Positions 26,259 through 34,810 of a stretch of DNA of 64,000 nucleotides are shown here, piece after piece. Position 1 is the first letter of the stretch. The number at the start of each line of letters is the position of its first letter. The notes beneath the pieces are model-generated. The model searched no databases, was not told the origin of the DNA, and saw only the letters and a program-made list of their open reading frames with translations. The DNA is from Streptomyces sp. HPF1205 (GTDB taxonomy: Bacteria > Actinomycetota > Actinomycetes > Streptomycetales > Streptomycetaceae), in the NCBI RefSeq assembly GCF_020400825.1, contig NZ_JAINVH010000011.1, forward strand, positions 1 through 64,000. The letters are read 5' to 3'. The translations under genes were made by a program, and so were the position numbers.

Positions 26259-26764
26259 CGGTACGCCCCCTGTTCAGCCGCGAGCAGGGCGCTGAGCCGG
26301 TAGGACTTGCGGCGCCGCCCGTCGGGCAGCGTGACGTCGCGGGTGGTGACCTCGTACGGGGCGAGCAGGTGGGCGAGCCTGACCTGGGTCAGGTCGGCGA
26401 ACCGCCACCAGCCGACCGCGAAGCCGGGAGCCTGCCGCAGAATGGCGACCAGGTCTTGCGAGGCCATCGCGTCGGGATCACCCAGTTCGGCGAACGCGGC
26501 CAGGCACGCCTCCACGATGCCCACCCGCTCCGACGTGTCGGAGTTGTGGGAACGGTGGAGGCCTTCGGCTTCCTCTCCCCCGGCTGGGGCAATGAGGCGG
26601 GGGTCGAGGAAGGCGTTGAGCAACTGGTCGGCGAGGGTGACGATCCCGCACCAGGAGCAGCCGGGGCCGGCGCTCAAGGGGGACTGCCGCTGGCCGTCGC
26701 AGCGCGGAGAAGCGGCGGTGGTGAGCAGGTCAGTGAGAGTGTCGGGACAGGAAGGGCAGGTCAA
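26255..26764 (-). CDS. Zinc-finger/winged-helix-like protein of unknown function
   Basis: The 169-residue protein opens with two cysteine pairs (CPSC at 3-6 and CSWC near 39-42), a likely zinc ribbon. A helical middle follows (ERVGIVEACLAAFAEL). The C-terminal stretch (ADLTQVRLAHLLAPYEV, RDVTLPDGRRRKSYRL) looks like a winged helix of a DNA-binding or primase-associated protein. TTG at 26764 overlaps the upstream TGA and has GAAAGG upstream. A DNA-binding role is inferred. Confidence 0.6.
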   Translation of the reverse strand: MTCPSCPDTLTDLLTTAASPRCDGQRQSPLSAGPGCSWCGIVTLADQLLNAFLDPRLIAPAGGEEAEGLHRSHNSDTSERVGIVEACLAAFAELGDPDAMASQDLVAILRQAPGFAVGWWRFADLTQVRLAHLLAPYEVTTRDVTLPDGRRRKSYRLSALLAAEQGAYR

Positions 26765-27204
26765 CGGGCGGTGCCTTTCGCAGGGGACGGGGCGGAGGGA
26801 ACAGGAGCCAGGCGGGGAAGGGTGGCGGGTGTGGTCTGCGGGGAGCGGGCACGGGCGGCGTGCGCGAGCGCGCTGAGCGGCTGCTGATTCAGGCCCAGAC
26901 GCGCGGCGACCGCGGTGTAGACGTCGAAGCGGGCCCGCGGACGCACCGCCGCCACGAACACCTCCCGCGCATGCGGCTCCGTGGGCGGTGCAGGACGCAG
27001 CCGGTAGACCAGGCGCCAGCGCGGATCCAGGCTGATGCTGCGGAACCCTGCCAGGGCGCCGGTCAGTTCCTCGCCCTGGGCTTCGCCGTCCAGGACGTCG
27101 GCCAGGCACTCCAGGGCGGCGGTGCGGATGGGTTCGGGTGCGATGACCAGGTCGGTGACCACCCGCGGGTCGACCGCCAGTCCGAAGCGCGGCTCGCCGT
27201 TCAC
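26761..27204 (-). CDS. RelE/ParE-like protein
   Basis: The protein has 147 residues. The first 95 match the small RelE/ParE toxin fold: a helical N-terminus (VIAPEPIRTAALECLADVL), GALAGFRSISLDPRWRLVYRL with the basic strand residues, and FVAAVRPRARFDVYTAV at the end. Known members cut mRNA on ribosomes or block gyrase. The C-terminal 45 residues are an added Ala/Pro-rich tail. GTG at 27204 overlaps the DUF4913 stop. No obvious antitoxin of the usual type is next to it, so a non-toxic role is possible. Confidence 0.6.
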   Translation of the reverse strand: MNGEPRFGLAVDPRVVTDLVIAPEPIRTAALECLADVLDGEAQGEELTGALAGFRSISLDPRWRLVYRLRPAPPTEPHAREVFVAAVRPRARFDVYTAVAARLGLNQQPLSALAHAARARSPQTTPATLPRLAPVPSAPSPAKGTAR

Positions 27205-27836
27205 GCTGCCACCGCCCTCGCGGTCGGCTCCTGGGTGTCGGGGGCGGGCGCGGGGCTTTGGGGGCTGGGCAGGATGCGGTGGGAGGGCCGGTCGGGGCTG
27301 GTCATGCACGCACTCAAGGGGCCGCCCGGGGCGCGGATGGCTGCCATGGTGTGGGTGAGGAAGTCCCGGTGCCACACCGCCGGAGCCGACAGCCCCGCCT
27401 CGGGGTCGGTGTGCTGCTGGTAAGCCATCCACAAGGCATGCAGCCAACCCACGACGTCCAGATGCTCGGCCCACTGCTGGCACCACGGTGCCGCGGTGGA
27501 CACCTCGGCGCCGTAGGTAGGCAGCAGGAAGTCGTGCACCCAGTCCGACAGCGCGTCCAACTCGGCCTCGAACGCCGTCCCGTCCAGAGTCAGGATGAAC
27601 CGCGGCTCCGGCGCCGCAGCAGGAGCCGACAGCCCCGCAGGCAGCCCCGGCGGAAAGCCCGCATAGGGCAGGCCCGCCTCGTCCGGTCCGGCGGCCAGGG
27701 AGTCCAGCAGCCGGGCCTGCTCTTCGGACTGGGCCATCAGCCGGCGCACGCTGGCCTGAAGCGACTCCACACCGGGACCGGGGAAACGCACAGGCTCCAT
27801 TGCCCCCTCATCGCGGGGGTCGACGGGATCGGGCAC
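27201..27836 (-). CDS. DUF4913-domain protein
   Basis: The 211-residue protein has a helical N-terminal part (VESLQASVRRLMAQSEEQARLL). The DUF4913 domain spans about 95-190, with LSDWVHDFLLPTYGAE, WCQQWAEHLDVVGWLHALW and AVWHRDFLTHTMAAI. DUF4913 occurs on actinomycete plasmids and conjugative elements; its function is unknown. GTG at 27836 has GAGGAG 6 nt upstream and excludes the shadow N-terminus. It heads a chain of four overlapping genes. Confidence 0.75.
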   Translation of the reverse strand: MPDPVDPRDEGAMEPVRFPGPGVESLQASVRRLMAQSEEQARLLDSLAAGPDEAGLPYAGFPPGLPAGLSAPAAAPEPRFILTLDGTAFEAELDALSDWVHDFLLPTYGAEVSTAAPWCQQWAEHLDVVGWLHALWMAYQQHTDPEAGLSAPAVWHRDFLTHTMAAIRAPGGPLSACMTSPDRPSHRILPSPQSPAPAPDTQEPTARAVAA

Positions 27837-27980
27837 AGGAAACTCCTCACGCCGCCGAAGCGGTCGGGCCGAAAAGGAAAAAGGGAAAGGGAGCGACAAG
27901 ACTCCCTGCGTGCGGAACACCGATACCCGGGCAGAATGGGGACAGACAAGACGTCCCGGCTTTCGGCAGCCGTGGGCCGG

Positions 27981-28733
27981 TCAAGCGGCCAGGGTGCACT
28001 CGTCCTGGGTGAGGGTCTGCTGCACCGCCTCGGTAAGGCGGTCGGCTGCGATCTGCGCGTAGTGCTTGGTCTTCTCCACGCAGATCGCGTCGCGGCCCTC
28101 CAGCAGGGCAGCCACCCCGGTCGAGCCTGAGCCGGCGCAGAAGTCCAGGACCGTGCCGCCTTCGGGGGCGATCTTGACGAGCTCCCGCATCACCTCGACG
28201 GGCTTTTGCGTGATGTGCCGGCGCTTGGCGCCCGAGGGCTGGGAGGCGCTGTACAGGCCGGGCAGGTAGACCGCGCGGGAGGAGTCCATCGCGCCGTTGG
28301 AGCCCCACACGACGAACTCGCAGTTCTGCGTGAAACGGCCCTTCTGGGGCCTGGCCTGCGGCTTGTGCCACACCAGCACACCCCGCCACAGCCACCCGGC
28401 CGCCTGCAGAGCATCGGTGGTGATCGGCAGCTGACGCCAGTCGGTGAACAGCAGCGCGGTGCCGCCGGTCTTCGTCAGCCGGTGGGCCTCGGTCATGATC
28501 TGCGTGAGCCAGAACCCGTAAGAGCGCTGGTCCATGTTCTCGCCGGTGAAGTCGGCCAGCCCGTGCTCGGCGTCGGCGGAGGTGTACTTCTGCTTGGCGG
28601 TGCGGGAGGTGCGCTCCTTGGCGGTACGCCCGCCGGAGTTGTACGGGGGGTCGGTGATGACCGCGTCCACGCAGTCGTCGGGGAGGCCGGTGAGCACGCG
28701 CAGCGCGTCACCGTGGTGGAGGGAGAACGGCAA
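27981..28733 (-). CDS. DNA methyltransferase, N6-adenine or N4-cytosine (beta class)
   Basis: The 250-residue protein carries catalytic motif IV first (TDPPYNSGG, residues 27-35) and the S-adenosylmethionine motif I late (DFCAGSGSTGVAALLEGR, near 205), the order of beta-class enzymes such as many orphan methyltransferases. HITQKP near 180 is motif X-like. It should methylate an amino group of A or C in a specific DNA site. TTG at 28733 has GGAG 7 nt upstream and begins right before motif-bearing sequence. No restriction partner is nearby, so it is probably a protective orphan enzyme. It is divergent from the transfer operon. Confidence 0.85.
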   Translation of the reverse strand: MPFSLHHGDALRVLTGLPDDCVDAVITDPPYNSGGRTAKERTSRTAKQKYTSADAEHGLADFTGENMDQRSYGFWLTQIMTEAHRLTKTGGTALLFTDWRQLPITTDALQAAGWLWRGVLVWHKPQARPQKGRFTQNCEFVVWGSNGAMDSSRAVYLPGLYSASQPSGAKRRHITQKPVEVMRELVKIAPEGGTVLDFCAGSGSTGVAALLEGRDAICVEKTKHYAQIAADRLTEAVQQTLTQDECTLAA

Positions 28734-28925
28734 AAAGGAACTCCAGCAGGGCAGAGGAACGGGGCGGGTTGGGGTTTCCGTCTGCGGACGTCCGCTGCCT
28801 TTGCCGGCGCACAAGGCCGGTGGGGTGGGCGGGAGCGGGTCCGGGAGGGATTGCAAAACGATACGGCGCGTGTGTCCGTGGCGACGAGTCCTTCACAATA
28901 TTTCGTATCCAAGACGCGAATTATT

Positions 28926-28954
28926 TGGTCGACCGCCGATCCGGCCGTACAGTT
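28926..28954 (+). promoter_or_regulatory. Candidate promoter of the transfer operon
   Basis: TTGGTC (28926-28931) and TACAGT (28949-28954) are spaced by 17 nt, a good vegetative promoter pattern. They lie in a locally AT-richer stretch of the 348-bp gap between the divergent methyltransferase and NlpC/P60 genes. The rest of the gap shows no gene. A promoter for the minus-strand methyltransferase should also lie here but cannot be pinned down. Confidence 0.5.
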
Positions 28955-29081
28955 TTGGAATTCCCGCCGCCCGCTGCCGCGCCGGTCGGCATCCCCGTAC
29001 GAAGGACCCGCTCTTGCCCCTCCGTCATGTTCGACCAGTCCGCTGCCCGCTTCATCCTGACCGGGCCCGGAGCCGCCACGG

Positions 29082-30224
29082 GTGAAGTGGCTGGCGGCCG
29101 TCGTCGGCCTGCTCTGCCTGACCCCACTCCTGCTGGCCGGCCTGTCCGCCGTCTCCGCCGCCGGCGCCGGACCCGCCTCCATCGCCGCGGCGTGCGCGAC
29201 GGGCACCGTCGATCCCGCCGCGGTCGCCGCCCAGGTCGCCGCGATCCTCGGCGGCAAGCCCGCTTCGAACTCCCCCGTTGAGGGCCTGGACCTGCCCGCC
29301 GAGCAGATCCCCAACGCCAAGGCGATCGTCATCACCGGCATTAGCCTGAAGGTGCCGGCCCGCGGGCAGACCATCGCGCTCGCGACCGCCCTGCAGGAAT
29401 CCCGGCTACGCAACCTGCCCTCCGGCGACCGCGACAGCGTCGGACTCTTCCAGCAGCGTCCGTCCCAGGGCTGGGGCACCGCCCAGCAACTGCTCGACCC
29501 CGTCTACGCCAGCACCACGTTCTACACCGCGCTCCTCGCGGTGCCCGGCTGGCAGCAGCTCACCGTCGCCCAGGCCTCCCAAGCCGTCCAGAAAAGCGCA
29601 CTGCCCGACGCCTACGCCTCCTGGGAGCCGCTGGCCACCGCGCTGCAGCAGGCGATTACCGCCACCCTGCCTGCCGCCGAACAACCTTCCACCCCCAACC
29701 CGAACAGCCCGGCCGGCACGCCCGCCACGGCGGCCGGCTGCAGCCCGGCCGGCGACGGTTCGCCGTACGGGCCGATCCCGCCCGGCACCGTCCCCGCCGG
29801 ATACACGATCCCCGCCGACGCGCCGCCCGCGGTGAAGACCGCGATCGCCTGGGCGATGCGCCAGCTCGGCACGCTCTACCAGTGGGGCGGTTCGTGCACC
29901 GACTCCCACGGAAGCGATCCGATGGGCCGCTGCGACTGCTCCTCCCTGGTGCAGCAGGCGTACCGCGCCGCCGGCATCACCCTGCCCCGCACCACCTACC
30001 TGCAGGTCACGGCCGGTGTCTCCGTGCCGCTTTCCGCTCTCAAGCCGGGCGACCTGCTGTTCACCGAAGGCACCGCCGACCACCCCGAGCATGTCGGCAT
30101 GTACATGGGGGCAGGTCTGGTGATCGCCGCACCCCACACGGGAGCCGTTGTACGGGTCGACCCGATCAGCCAGTGGGACGTTCTTGCGGCGCGCCGCGTC
30201 ACCGCCCATAGCGCCGACGGATAG
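29082..30224 (+). CDS. Bifunctional peptidoglycan hydrolase: lysozyme-like domain plus NlpC/P60
   Basis: The 380-residue protein has an N-terminal membrane anchor or signal (WLAAVVGLLCLTPLLLAGL). A transglycosylase/lysozyme-like domain follows (LATALQESRLRNLP near 98-112, VGLFQQRPSQGWG). Then comes a Pro-rich linker and an NlpC/P60 domain with C286 in GRCDCSSLVQQAY and H337 in EHVGMYMG. Such VirB1-like enzymes open the cell wall so that the transfer channel can be built. GTG at 29082 has GGAG 9 nt upstream. It is the first gene of the long transfer operon. Confidence 0.9.
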   Translation: MKWLAAVVGLLCLTPLLLAGLSAVSAAGAGPASIAAACATGTVDPAAVAAQVAAILGGKPASNSPVEGLDLPAEQIPNAKAIVITGISLKVPARGQTIALATALQESRLRNLPSGDRDSVGLFQQRPSQGWGTAQQLLDPVYASTTFYTALLAVPGWQQLTVAQASQAVQKSALPDAYASWEPLATALQQAITATLPAAEQPSTPNPNSPAGTPATAAGCSPAGDGSPYGPIPPGTVPAGYTIPADAPPAVKTAIAWAMRQLGTLYQWGGSCTDSHGSDPMGRCDCSSLVQQAYRAAGITLPRTTYLQVTAGVSVPLSALKPGDLLFTEGTADHPEHVGMYMGAGLVIAAPHTGAVVRVDPISQWDVLAARRVTAHSADG

Positions 30225-30299
30225 CCCCCGCAGTCCGCGAGCGCCTGGGCGCACCCATCCCCCTCTGCCTGTCCCCGCGTCCTGACAAGGAGCTAGCCC

Positions 30300-30620
30300 A
30301 TTCCCTCACCCATTCTCCCGTCCACCCACCCCGAGGTCCTGGCCTACGATCCCGGCATCACCCCGGATTCCGGCGGTCTTCCCGGTCTCGACGTGCTGCA
30401 GAGCATCGTCAGCTCGATCAACCTGTACGCGATCATCGCCGTGGTCGGTGCGCTCGCCGCGTCACTGGCCATGTGGGCGTGGGGCCACTTTTCAGGCGGC
30501 CACCAGGCCGAGGCCAACGGCAAGAAGGGCACCATCGCCTCCGTCGGCGCCGCGCTCGGTTTGGGTGCCGCCAACGGGCTGGTCGCCTTCTTCTCCGCGC
30601 TGGGATCGCAGATCAAATGA
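30300..30620 (+). CDS. DUF6112-like small membrane protein, pilin-like (ATT start)
   Basis: The 106-residue protein has two membrane helices: LYAIIAVVGALAASLAMWAW near 44-63 and a second, glycine/alanine-rich one near 80-100. Between them is a short basic loop (QAEANGKKG). The layout matches the VirB2/TrbC-type pilins and the DUF6112 family found at this place in actinomycete transfer operons. No ATG, GTG or TTG has a ribosome site: GTG at 30393 would remove 31 residues and lacks one. AAGGAG (30287-30292) stands exactly 7 nt before ATT at 30300, in frame. ATT is therefore the proposed start. Confidence 0.7.
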   Translation: MPSPILPSTHPEVLAYDPGITPDSGGLPGLDVLQSIVSSINLYAIIAVVGALAASLAMWAWGHFSGGHQAEANGKKGTIASVGAALGLGAANGLVAFFSALGSQIK

Positions 30621-31309
30621 CCCCACGCCGAACCGTCCTGTCCCACCCGGCCTCGTGGTCCCCGCTTGCTCAGCGCACCGCGATCATCGCAGTGGCCACC
30701 GCGGTTCTGCTCGCCCTGGCCGGCGCCGCGGCCTGGATCACCAAGCGTTCCGGCGGGAGCCGCCCGGCAGCCGCTGTCACGACGTCCCCGACCTCTGCGG
30801 TCACATCTACGCCCGCCGAGCTCGCGCCGTCACCGGCCACACAGACCGGTTCGGTGGCCAGGCCCCCGCACGCCACGGATCCCCTGGCCTACGCCAAGGC
30901 TGCGGCTGGCCTGCTGTGGTCGTACGACACCCGCACCACCAGCCGTAACCAGCAACTCGCCGGCATGCATCGGTGGATGGCCACCGGCACCCCCTACGCG
31001 AACTGGCCAGCCATCAGCAGCCAGGTACCGGATCCGGCGCTGTGGTCACGGATGACCGACAACCAGCAGTACGCCACCGCAGCGATCACCGAAGCCCACT
31101 TCCCCAGCGCCTTCAAGCAGGCGCTCGCCGACGACCCGGCCGCGCTGACCAAGGCGTACATCTACGCAGTCACCGTCACCGGCACCCAGCACATCGCCTG
31201 GAAGAACGGCGGAGCCGGAGGCGAGCCCCGCGCGGTCACCGTCGCGGTCCAGTGCCGACCGAACACCGACTGCGCCCTGGTCGACATCGCCCCGAGCGTT
31301 GCGCCCTGA
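30617..31309 (+). CDS. Membrane-anchored transfer protein, VirB8/TcpC-like in layout
   Basis: The protein has 230 residues: a short cytoplasmic N-terminus, one membrane helix (AIIAVATAVLLALAGAAAWI, about 22-41), a Ser/Thr/Pro-rich linker and a compact outer domain of about 130 residues. Such bitopic proteins form the scaffold of the secretion channel (VirB8/TcpC type). The likeness is in layout and position only; the sequence itself gives no clear family. ATG at 30617 overlaps the stop of the DUF6112-like gene. Confidence 0.65.
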   Translation: MTPRRTVLSHPASWSPLAQRTAIIAVATAVLLALAGAAAWITKRSGGSRPAAAVTTSPTSAVTSTPAELAPSPATQTGSVARPPHATDPLAYAKAAAGLLWSYDTRTTSRNQQLAGMHRWMATGTPYANWPAISSQVPDPALWSRMTDNQQYATAAITEAHFPSAFKQALADDPAALTKAYIYAVTVTGTQHIAWKNGGAGGEPRAVTVAVQCRPNTDCALVDIAPSVAP

Positions 31310-31362
31310 CCCGCCCCGGGGTCCGACGGATCCGACAGTGCTGACAGAGAGGTAGCGCCCGC

Positions 31363-32676
31363 GTGGGCTTTTGCTCCATCCCCGTCGCCGGGAAGCTGTG
31401 CGACGCCGCCGGGGCGATCAACTTCGTCACCGACCCCGGCAAGGCCATCACCGACGGCATCGGCGCCTGGATCGCCAAGTCTGCCGGCGAACTGGCCGCC
31501 GCCTGCGCCGACCTTGCCGCCGAAGGCGTCGACACCACCACCCGCGTCGACCTCAACGCCACCTGGTTCCGCGACAACTACCAGATGATCCTGCCCATCG
31601 GCCTCGTGCTCCTGGTCGCCACCTTCTGCGCGCAACTGACCCGCGCCGCGTTCAAACGCGACGGCAGAGCCCTGGCCCAAGCCTTCACCGGCACCGCCTC
31701 CGGCGTACTCTTCGCCTTCGCCGCGATCTCGCTGACCACCGTCGCCATCGGCGTGACCGACGCCCTGTCCGACGGGCTGTTCGCCGCCGGCCACACCTCC
31801 ATCCAAACCGCCGTACGCCGCATGGTCACCGTCACCGAGATCGGCGCCATGTCACCGCTCGGCTGGCTGGTGCCCACCTTCGCGGCCTTCGGCGCCGCGA
31901 TCGGCGCGATCCTGTTCTGGTGCGTGATGATGGTCCGCAAGGTCGGCATCCTGGTCATGGTCACCCTCGCCCCGTTCGCCGCCGCAGGCGGCGGCTGGGA
32001 GGCAGCGCGCCGCTGGAGACGAGGCTGGATCGAGGCCACCGCCACCTTGGTGTTCTCCAAGCTCCTGATGACGGTCATCTTCCTGCTCGGCATCTCCGCC
32101 ATGGGCCGCACCGAAGCGAGCGACGGGATGGGGGCGCTGGCCGACTGCATGTCCGGCATCGTGATCATGTTGCTGGTGCTGCTGTGCCCGTACGCGGTGT
32201 TCAAGTTCGTCCACTGGGCGAGTGAGGGTGCCGACGCCGAGACGATTCACCGAGCCGGCGGCACCGGGGCGGTGATCGCCCGCCAGCACGGTGAGCGCGC
32301 CGCCCGCAAGGCCGCGATGGCCATGTCCGGCGGCGCAGCCGGAGGCGCCGCCGGAGCGGGATCCCCGCAAGGACCCTCCCAGGTTCCCGGTCAGGGGCCC
32401 GGCGGGATCGCGCAGATCAACCCCACCGGCAACGCCGGCTCCGATACCAAGTCCGGCTCCAGCGGCGCGCCTGCCGCTGACGGGCTGGCCAAGGCAGTCC
32501 AGCCGCACCCCACCAGCCCTGCCGACGACACCAGCGGGCAGCCGGGAGGAACTCCGGCGCCGCCGACCCCGCACTGGGCTTCGCGCGGCCGGCCCGCTTC
32601 CGGCGCCGACGGTACAACCCGATCGGCAACGGATCGCAGCCCCGTCCCGCCGCCGCCTCCGCCGACCGGAACCTGA
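31363..32676 (+). CDS. VirB6/TrbL-like integral membrane channel protein
   Basis: The 437-residue protein has several long hydrophobic segments: QMILPIGLVLLVATFCAQL, GTASGVLFAFAAISLTTVAI, FAAFGAAIGAILFWCVMMV, LVMVTLAPFAAAGGG and IVIMLLVLLCPYAVFKFV. A disordered, glycine/proline-rich cytoplasmic tail of about 110 residues follows. This is the VirB6/TrbL pattern, the polytopic core of type IV secretion channels. GTG at 31363 gives the expected N-terminus. The SCO6880-like and VirB4-like genes follow, as in related actinomycete operons. Confidence 0.8.
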   Translation: MGFCSIPVAGKLCDAAGAINFVTDPGKAITDGIGAWIAKSAGELAAACADLAAEGVDTTTRVDLNATWFRDNYQMILPIGLVLLVATFCAQLTRAAFKRDGRALAQAFTGTASGVLFAFAAISLTTVAIGVTDALSDGLFAAGHTSIQTAVRRMVTVTEIGAMSPLGWLVPTFAAFGAAIGAILFWCVMMVRKVGILVMVTLAPFAAAGGGWEAARRWRRGWIEATATLVFSKLLMTVIFLLGISAMGRTEASDGMGALADCMSGIVIMLLVLLCPYAVFKFVHWASEGADAETIHRAGGTGAVIARQHGERAARKAAMAMSGGAAGGAAGAGSPQGPSQVPGQGPGGIAQINPTGNAGSDTKSGSSGAPAADGLAKAVQPHPTSPADDTSGQPGGTPAPPTPHWASRGRPASGADGTTRSATDRSPVPPPPPPTGT

Positions 32677-32739
32677 ACGTGGGCCCTGGGCCCAGCCGTC
32701 CGCCCACCCGTCCAGCTTCTCGCAGAAACGGCGTCGCCC

Positions 32740-34203
32740 TTGTCCGATCAGAACGTACCGCTCACGGTGCGCTTCCCTCACCGGCCGCGCCGCGGCATCC
32801 TGCTCGGCCTGTCCCTGCCCCAACTCCTTGCCGCCTCCGCCGCCGTCTGCCTGCTGATGATCACCGTCGTGACCACCGGTGTCCTGGGCGCACTCGCCCT
32901 GCTCCCGTTGTGGGCCTCGGTCGCAGGCGTGGTGTTCGTCCGGCGGGGCGGGCGCACCCTGGTCGACTGGGCCCCCATTGCCGCCCGCTACCTGTACCGG
33001 AAGTGGTCGGGCCAGCGGCTGTGGCTGGCCCGCCCCGTCTCCCGGCCCACCGTGGAGGGCCTGCTCCACCTGCCCGGCACCACCGCCTCCCTGCGCGTCG
33101 TCTCGCCGCCCGGCGTGGAGGCCGCGGCCCTGCACGACCCGCGGAACCAGACCCTGACCGCCGTCGCCCACGTCCACGGCCGCGCCTTCGCCCTGCTCGA
33201 CCCGGCCACGCAGAACACGAACGTGGCCGCGTGGGGGCGGGCGCTGGCCGGCATCGCCCGCACCGGCCACATCAAGGCCGTGCAGGTCCTGGAGCGCACC
33301 GTCCCCGACTCCGGCGACGCCCTCGCGCGCCACTGGCAGCAGCACGGAGCGCCCGGCACCCCGGTCGCCGGCGAGATCTACGGCGAGCTGGTCGCCTCCG
33401 CGGGTCCTGCCGCCGCCCCCCACGAGGCGTACCTGGTCGTCGCCCTGGACCTGAAGGCGGCGCGGCGGCTGGTCTCCCAGGCCGGCGGCGGGCTGAACGG
33501 GGCGTTCACCGTGCTGTCGACGACCACCACGAGCATCAGCCAGGCCGCCCGCACCGCGGGCCTGACGGTGGCGGGGTGGCTGTCCGGCCGGGAGATCGCC
33601 GCGGTCATCCGCACCGCCTACGACCCCGCAGCCCTCTCCCGTCTCCAGCAGTGGTCACCGGCCGGGCGCGCCGAAGCCGACCCCGGGGCCGCCGGCCCGG
33701 TGGTCCAGGTCGAGGAATCAGACCGGCTGATCACCGACTCCGCGCAGCATGCCACGTACTGGGTGGAGAACTGGCCCAGAACCGAAACCCACGCCGGCTT
33801 CCTGCACCAGCTGCTGTTCACCGCCGGCGCACGGCGCGCCTTTTCCCTCATCTACGCCCCCCAGCCCCTGGAATCCGCGCTGCGCGATGTCCAGCGCCGG
33901 AAAGCCACGATCATCGCGGACGCCGCCGAGCGACAGCGCAAGGGCCAGGTCGACTCCGAGGCCGACAGCCTCGAATACGCCGACGCCAAACAGCGCGAAC
34001 GCGAACTGATTGCCGGCCACGCGGATGTCGCCCTGACCGGGCTGCTGACCCTGTCCGCGGACACCCGCCAGGCCCTGGACGCCGCCTGCGCCACCGTGGA
34101 GACCGCTGCCGCCGGCAGCCAGATCGACCTGCGTCGCCTGACCTACCAGCAGCCCGAAGCCTTCACCCTCGCCGCCCTGCCCCTCGCACGCACCGCCCTG
34201 TAA
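32740..34203 (+). CDS. SCO6880-family type IV secretion protein
   Basis: The protein has 487 residues. Two membrane helices lie at about 20-65 (LLAASAAVCLLMITVVTTGVL, ALALLPLWASVAGVVFV), the PrgI-like part. A long soluble domain follows with GLLHLPGTTASLRVVSPPG and GEIYGELVASAGPAAAPHE. This matches the SCO6880 family, which in actinomycetes carries the N-terminal domain of VirB4/TraC on a separate membrane protein. TTG at 32740 is the start. The ATPase part is in the gene at 34811, so the split VirB4 arrangement applies here. Confidence 0.8.
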   Translation: MSDQNVPLTVRFPHRPRRGILLGLSLPQLLAASAAVCLLMITVVTTGVLGALALLPLWASVAGVVFVRRGGRTLVDWAPIAARYLYRKWSGQRLWLARPVSRPTVEGLLHLPGTTASLRVVSPPGVEAAALHDPRNQTLTAVAHVHGRAFALLDPATQNTNVAAWGRALAGIARTGHIKAVQVLERTVPDSGDALARHWQQHGAPGTPVAGEIYGELVASAGPAAAPHEAYLVVALDLKAARRLVSQAGGGLNGAFTVLSTTTTSISQAARTAGLTVAGWLSGREIAAVIRTAYDPAALSRLQQWSPAGRAEADPGAAGPVVQVEESDRLITDSAQHATYWVENWPRTETHAGFLHQLLFTAGARRAFSLIYAPQPLESALRDVQRRKATIIADAAERQRKGQVDSEADSLEYADAKQRERELIAGHADVALTGLLTLSADTRQALDAACATVETAAAGSQIDLRRLTYQQPEAFTLAALPLARTAL

Positions 34204-34283
34204 TCACCCGCCCCGCCTGCGAACAGCACCCCCGGCCGCCCCAACTCCGCCGACCGGCCGAGCCATCCACCGAGGATCCGCCC

Positions 34284-34763
34284 TTGACCCCAATCCGTTC
34301 CAGCTACGGCGAGACGCACCCCTACCTGCGGGCCGCTTCCGCGGGACTTCACCGCCACACCACCACCAGCCGCCTGCACGTCGACCGGCACACTGGGGCC
34401 GCGGCCGACCGTCCGCACTTGGACCTGCTGCACGCGCACCTGATCGCCTGCCACCAGCTGACGGACCAGCTCGCCGACGGCACCCGCCCGTTCTCGCCGG
34501 CCGCCGGGCGTCATCTGGCCGCTGCCCGTACCCGCCTCTGGCAGGCAGCCGCCGCCGTCCACGACGCCTTCCACACCCTCCCGCTGACCGATCCGGTCGC
34601 AACCCCCGAGGAGTGCCGGCCCGAACAGCGGCTCGTGGAAGGGCCTCCGTTCGTCACCATCTGCCAGCGCCATCTGGCCGCTGGCCACACTGTGCGCCGC
34701 ACGACCACCCCCACCGACATCGACGCCCCGCTGCACGGCCACACCACCACCTGCACCCGCTGA
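34284..34763 (+). CDS. Protein of unknown function between transfer genes
   Basis: The 159-residue protein is histidine- and arginine-rich, with helical parts (LDLLHAHLIACHQLTDQLADG, AARTRLWQAAAAVHDAFHTL) and a C-terminal segment with two cysteines and several histidines (VTICQRHLAAGH, HGHTTTCTR). It may bind a metal. TTG at 34284 has GAGGA upstream. It sits between the two VirB4-like halves and is probably an accessory of the channel, by position only. Confidence 0.55.
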   Translation: MTPIRSSYGETHPYLRAASAGLHRHTTTSRLHVDRHTGAAADRPHLDLLHAHLIACHQLTDQLADGTRPFSPAAGRHLAAARTRLWQAAAAVHDAFHTLPLTDPVATPEECRPEQRLVEGPPFVTICQRHLAAGHTVRRTTTPTDIDAPLHGHTTTCTR

Positions 34764-34810
34764 ACCGCCCGGCCAGACACCGCTTCGGTCCGCGAGAGGA
34801 GGCTCCCCGT

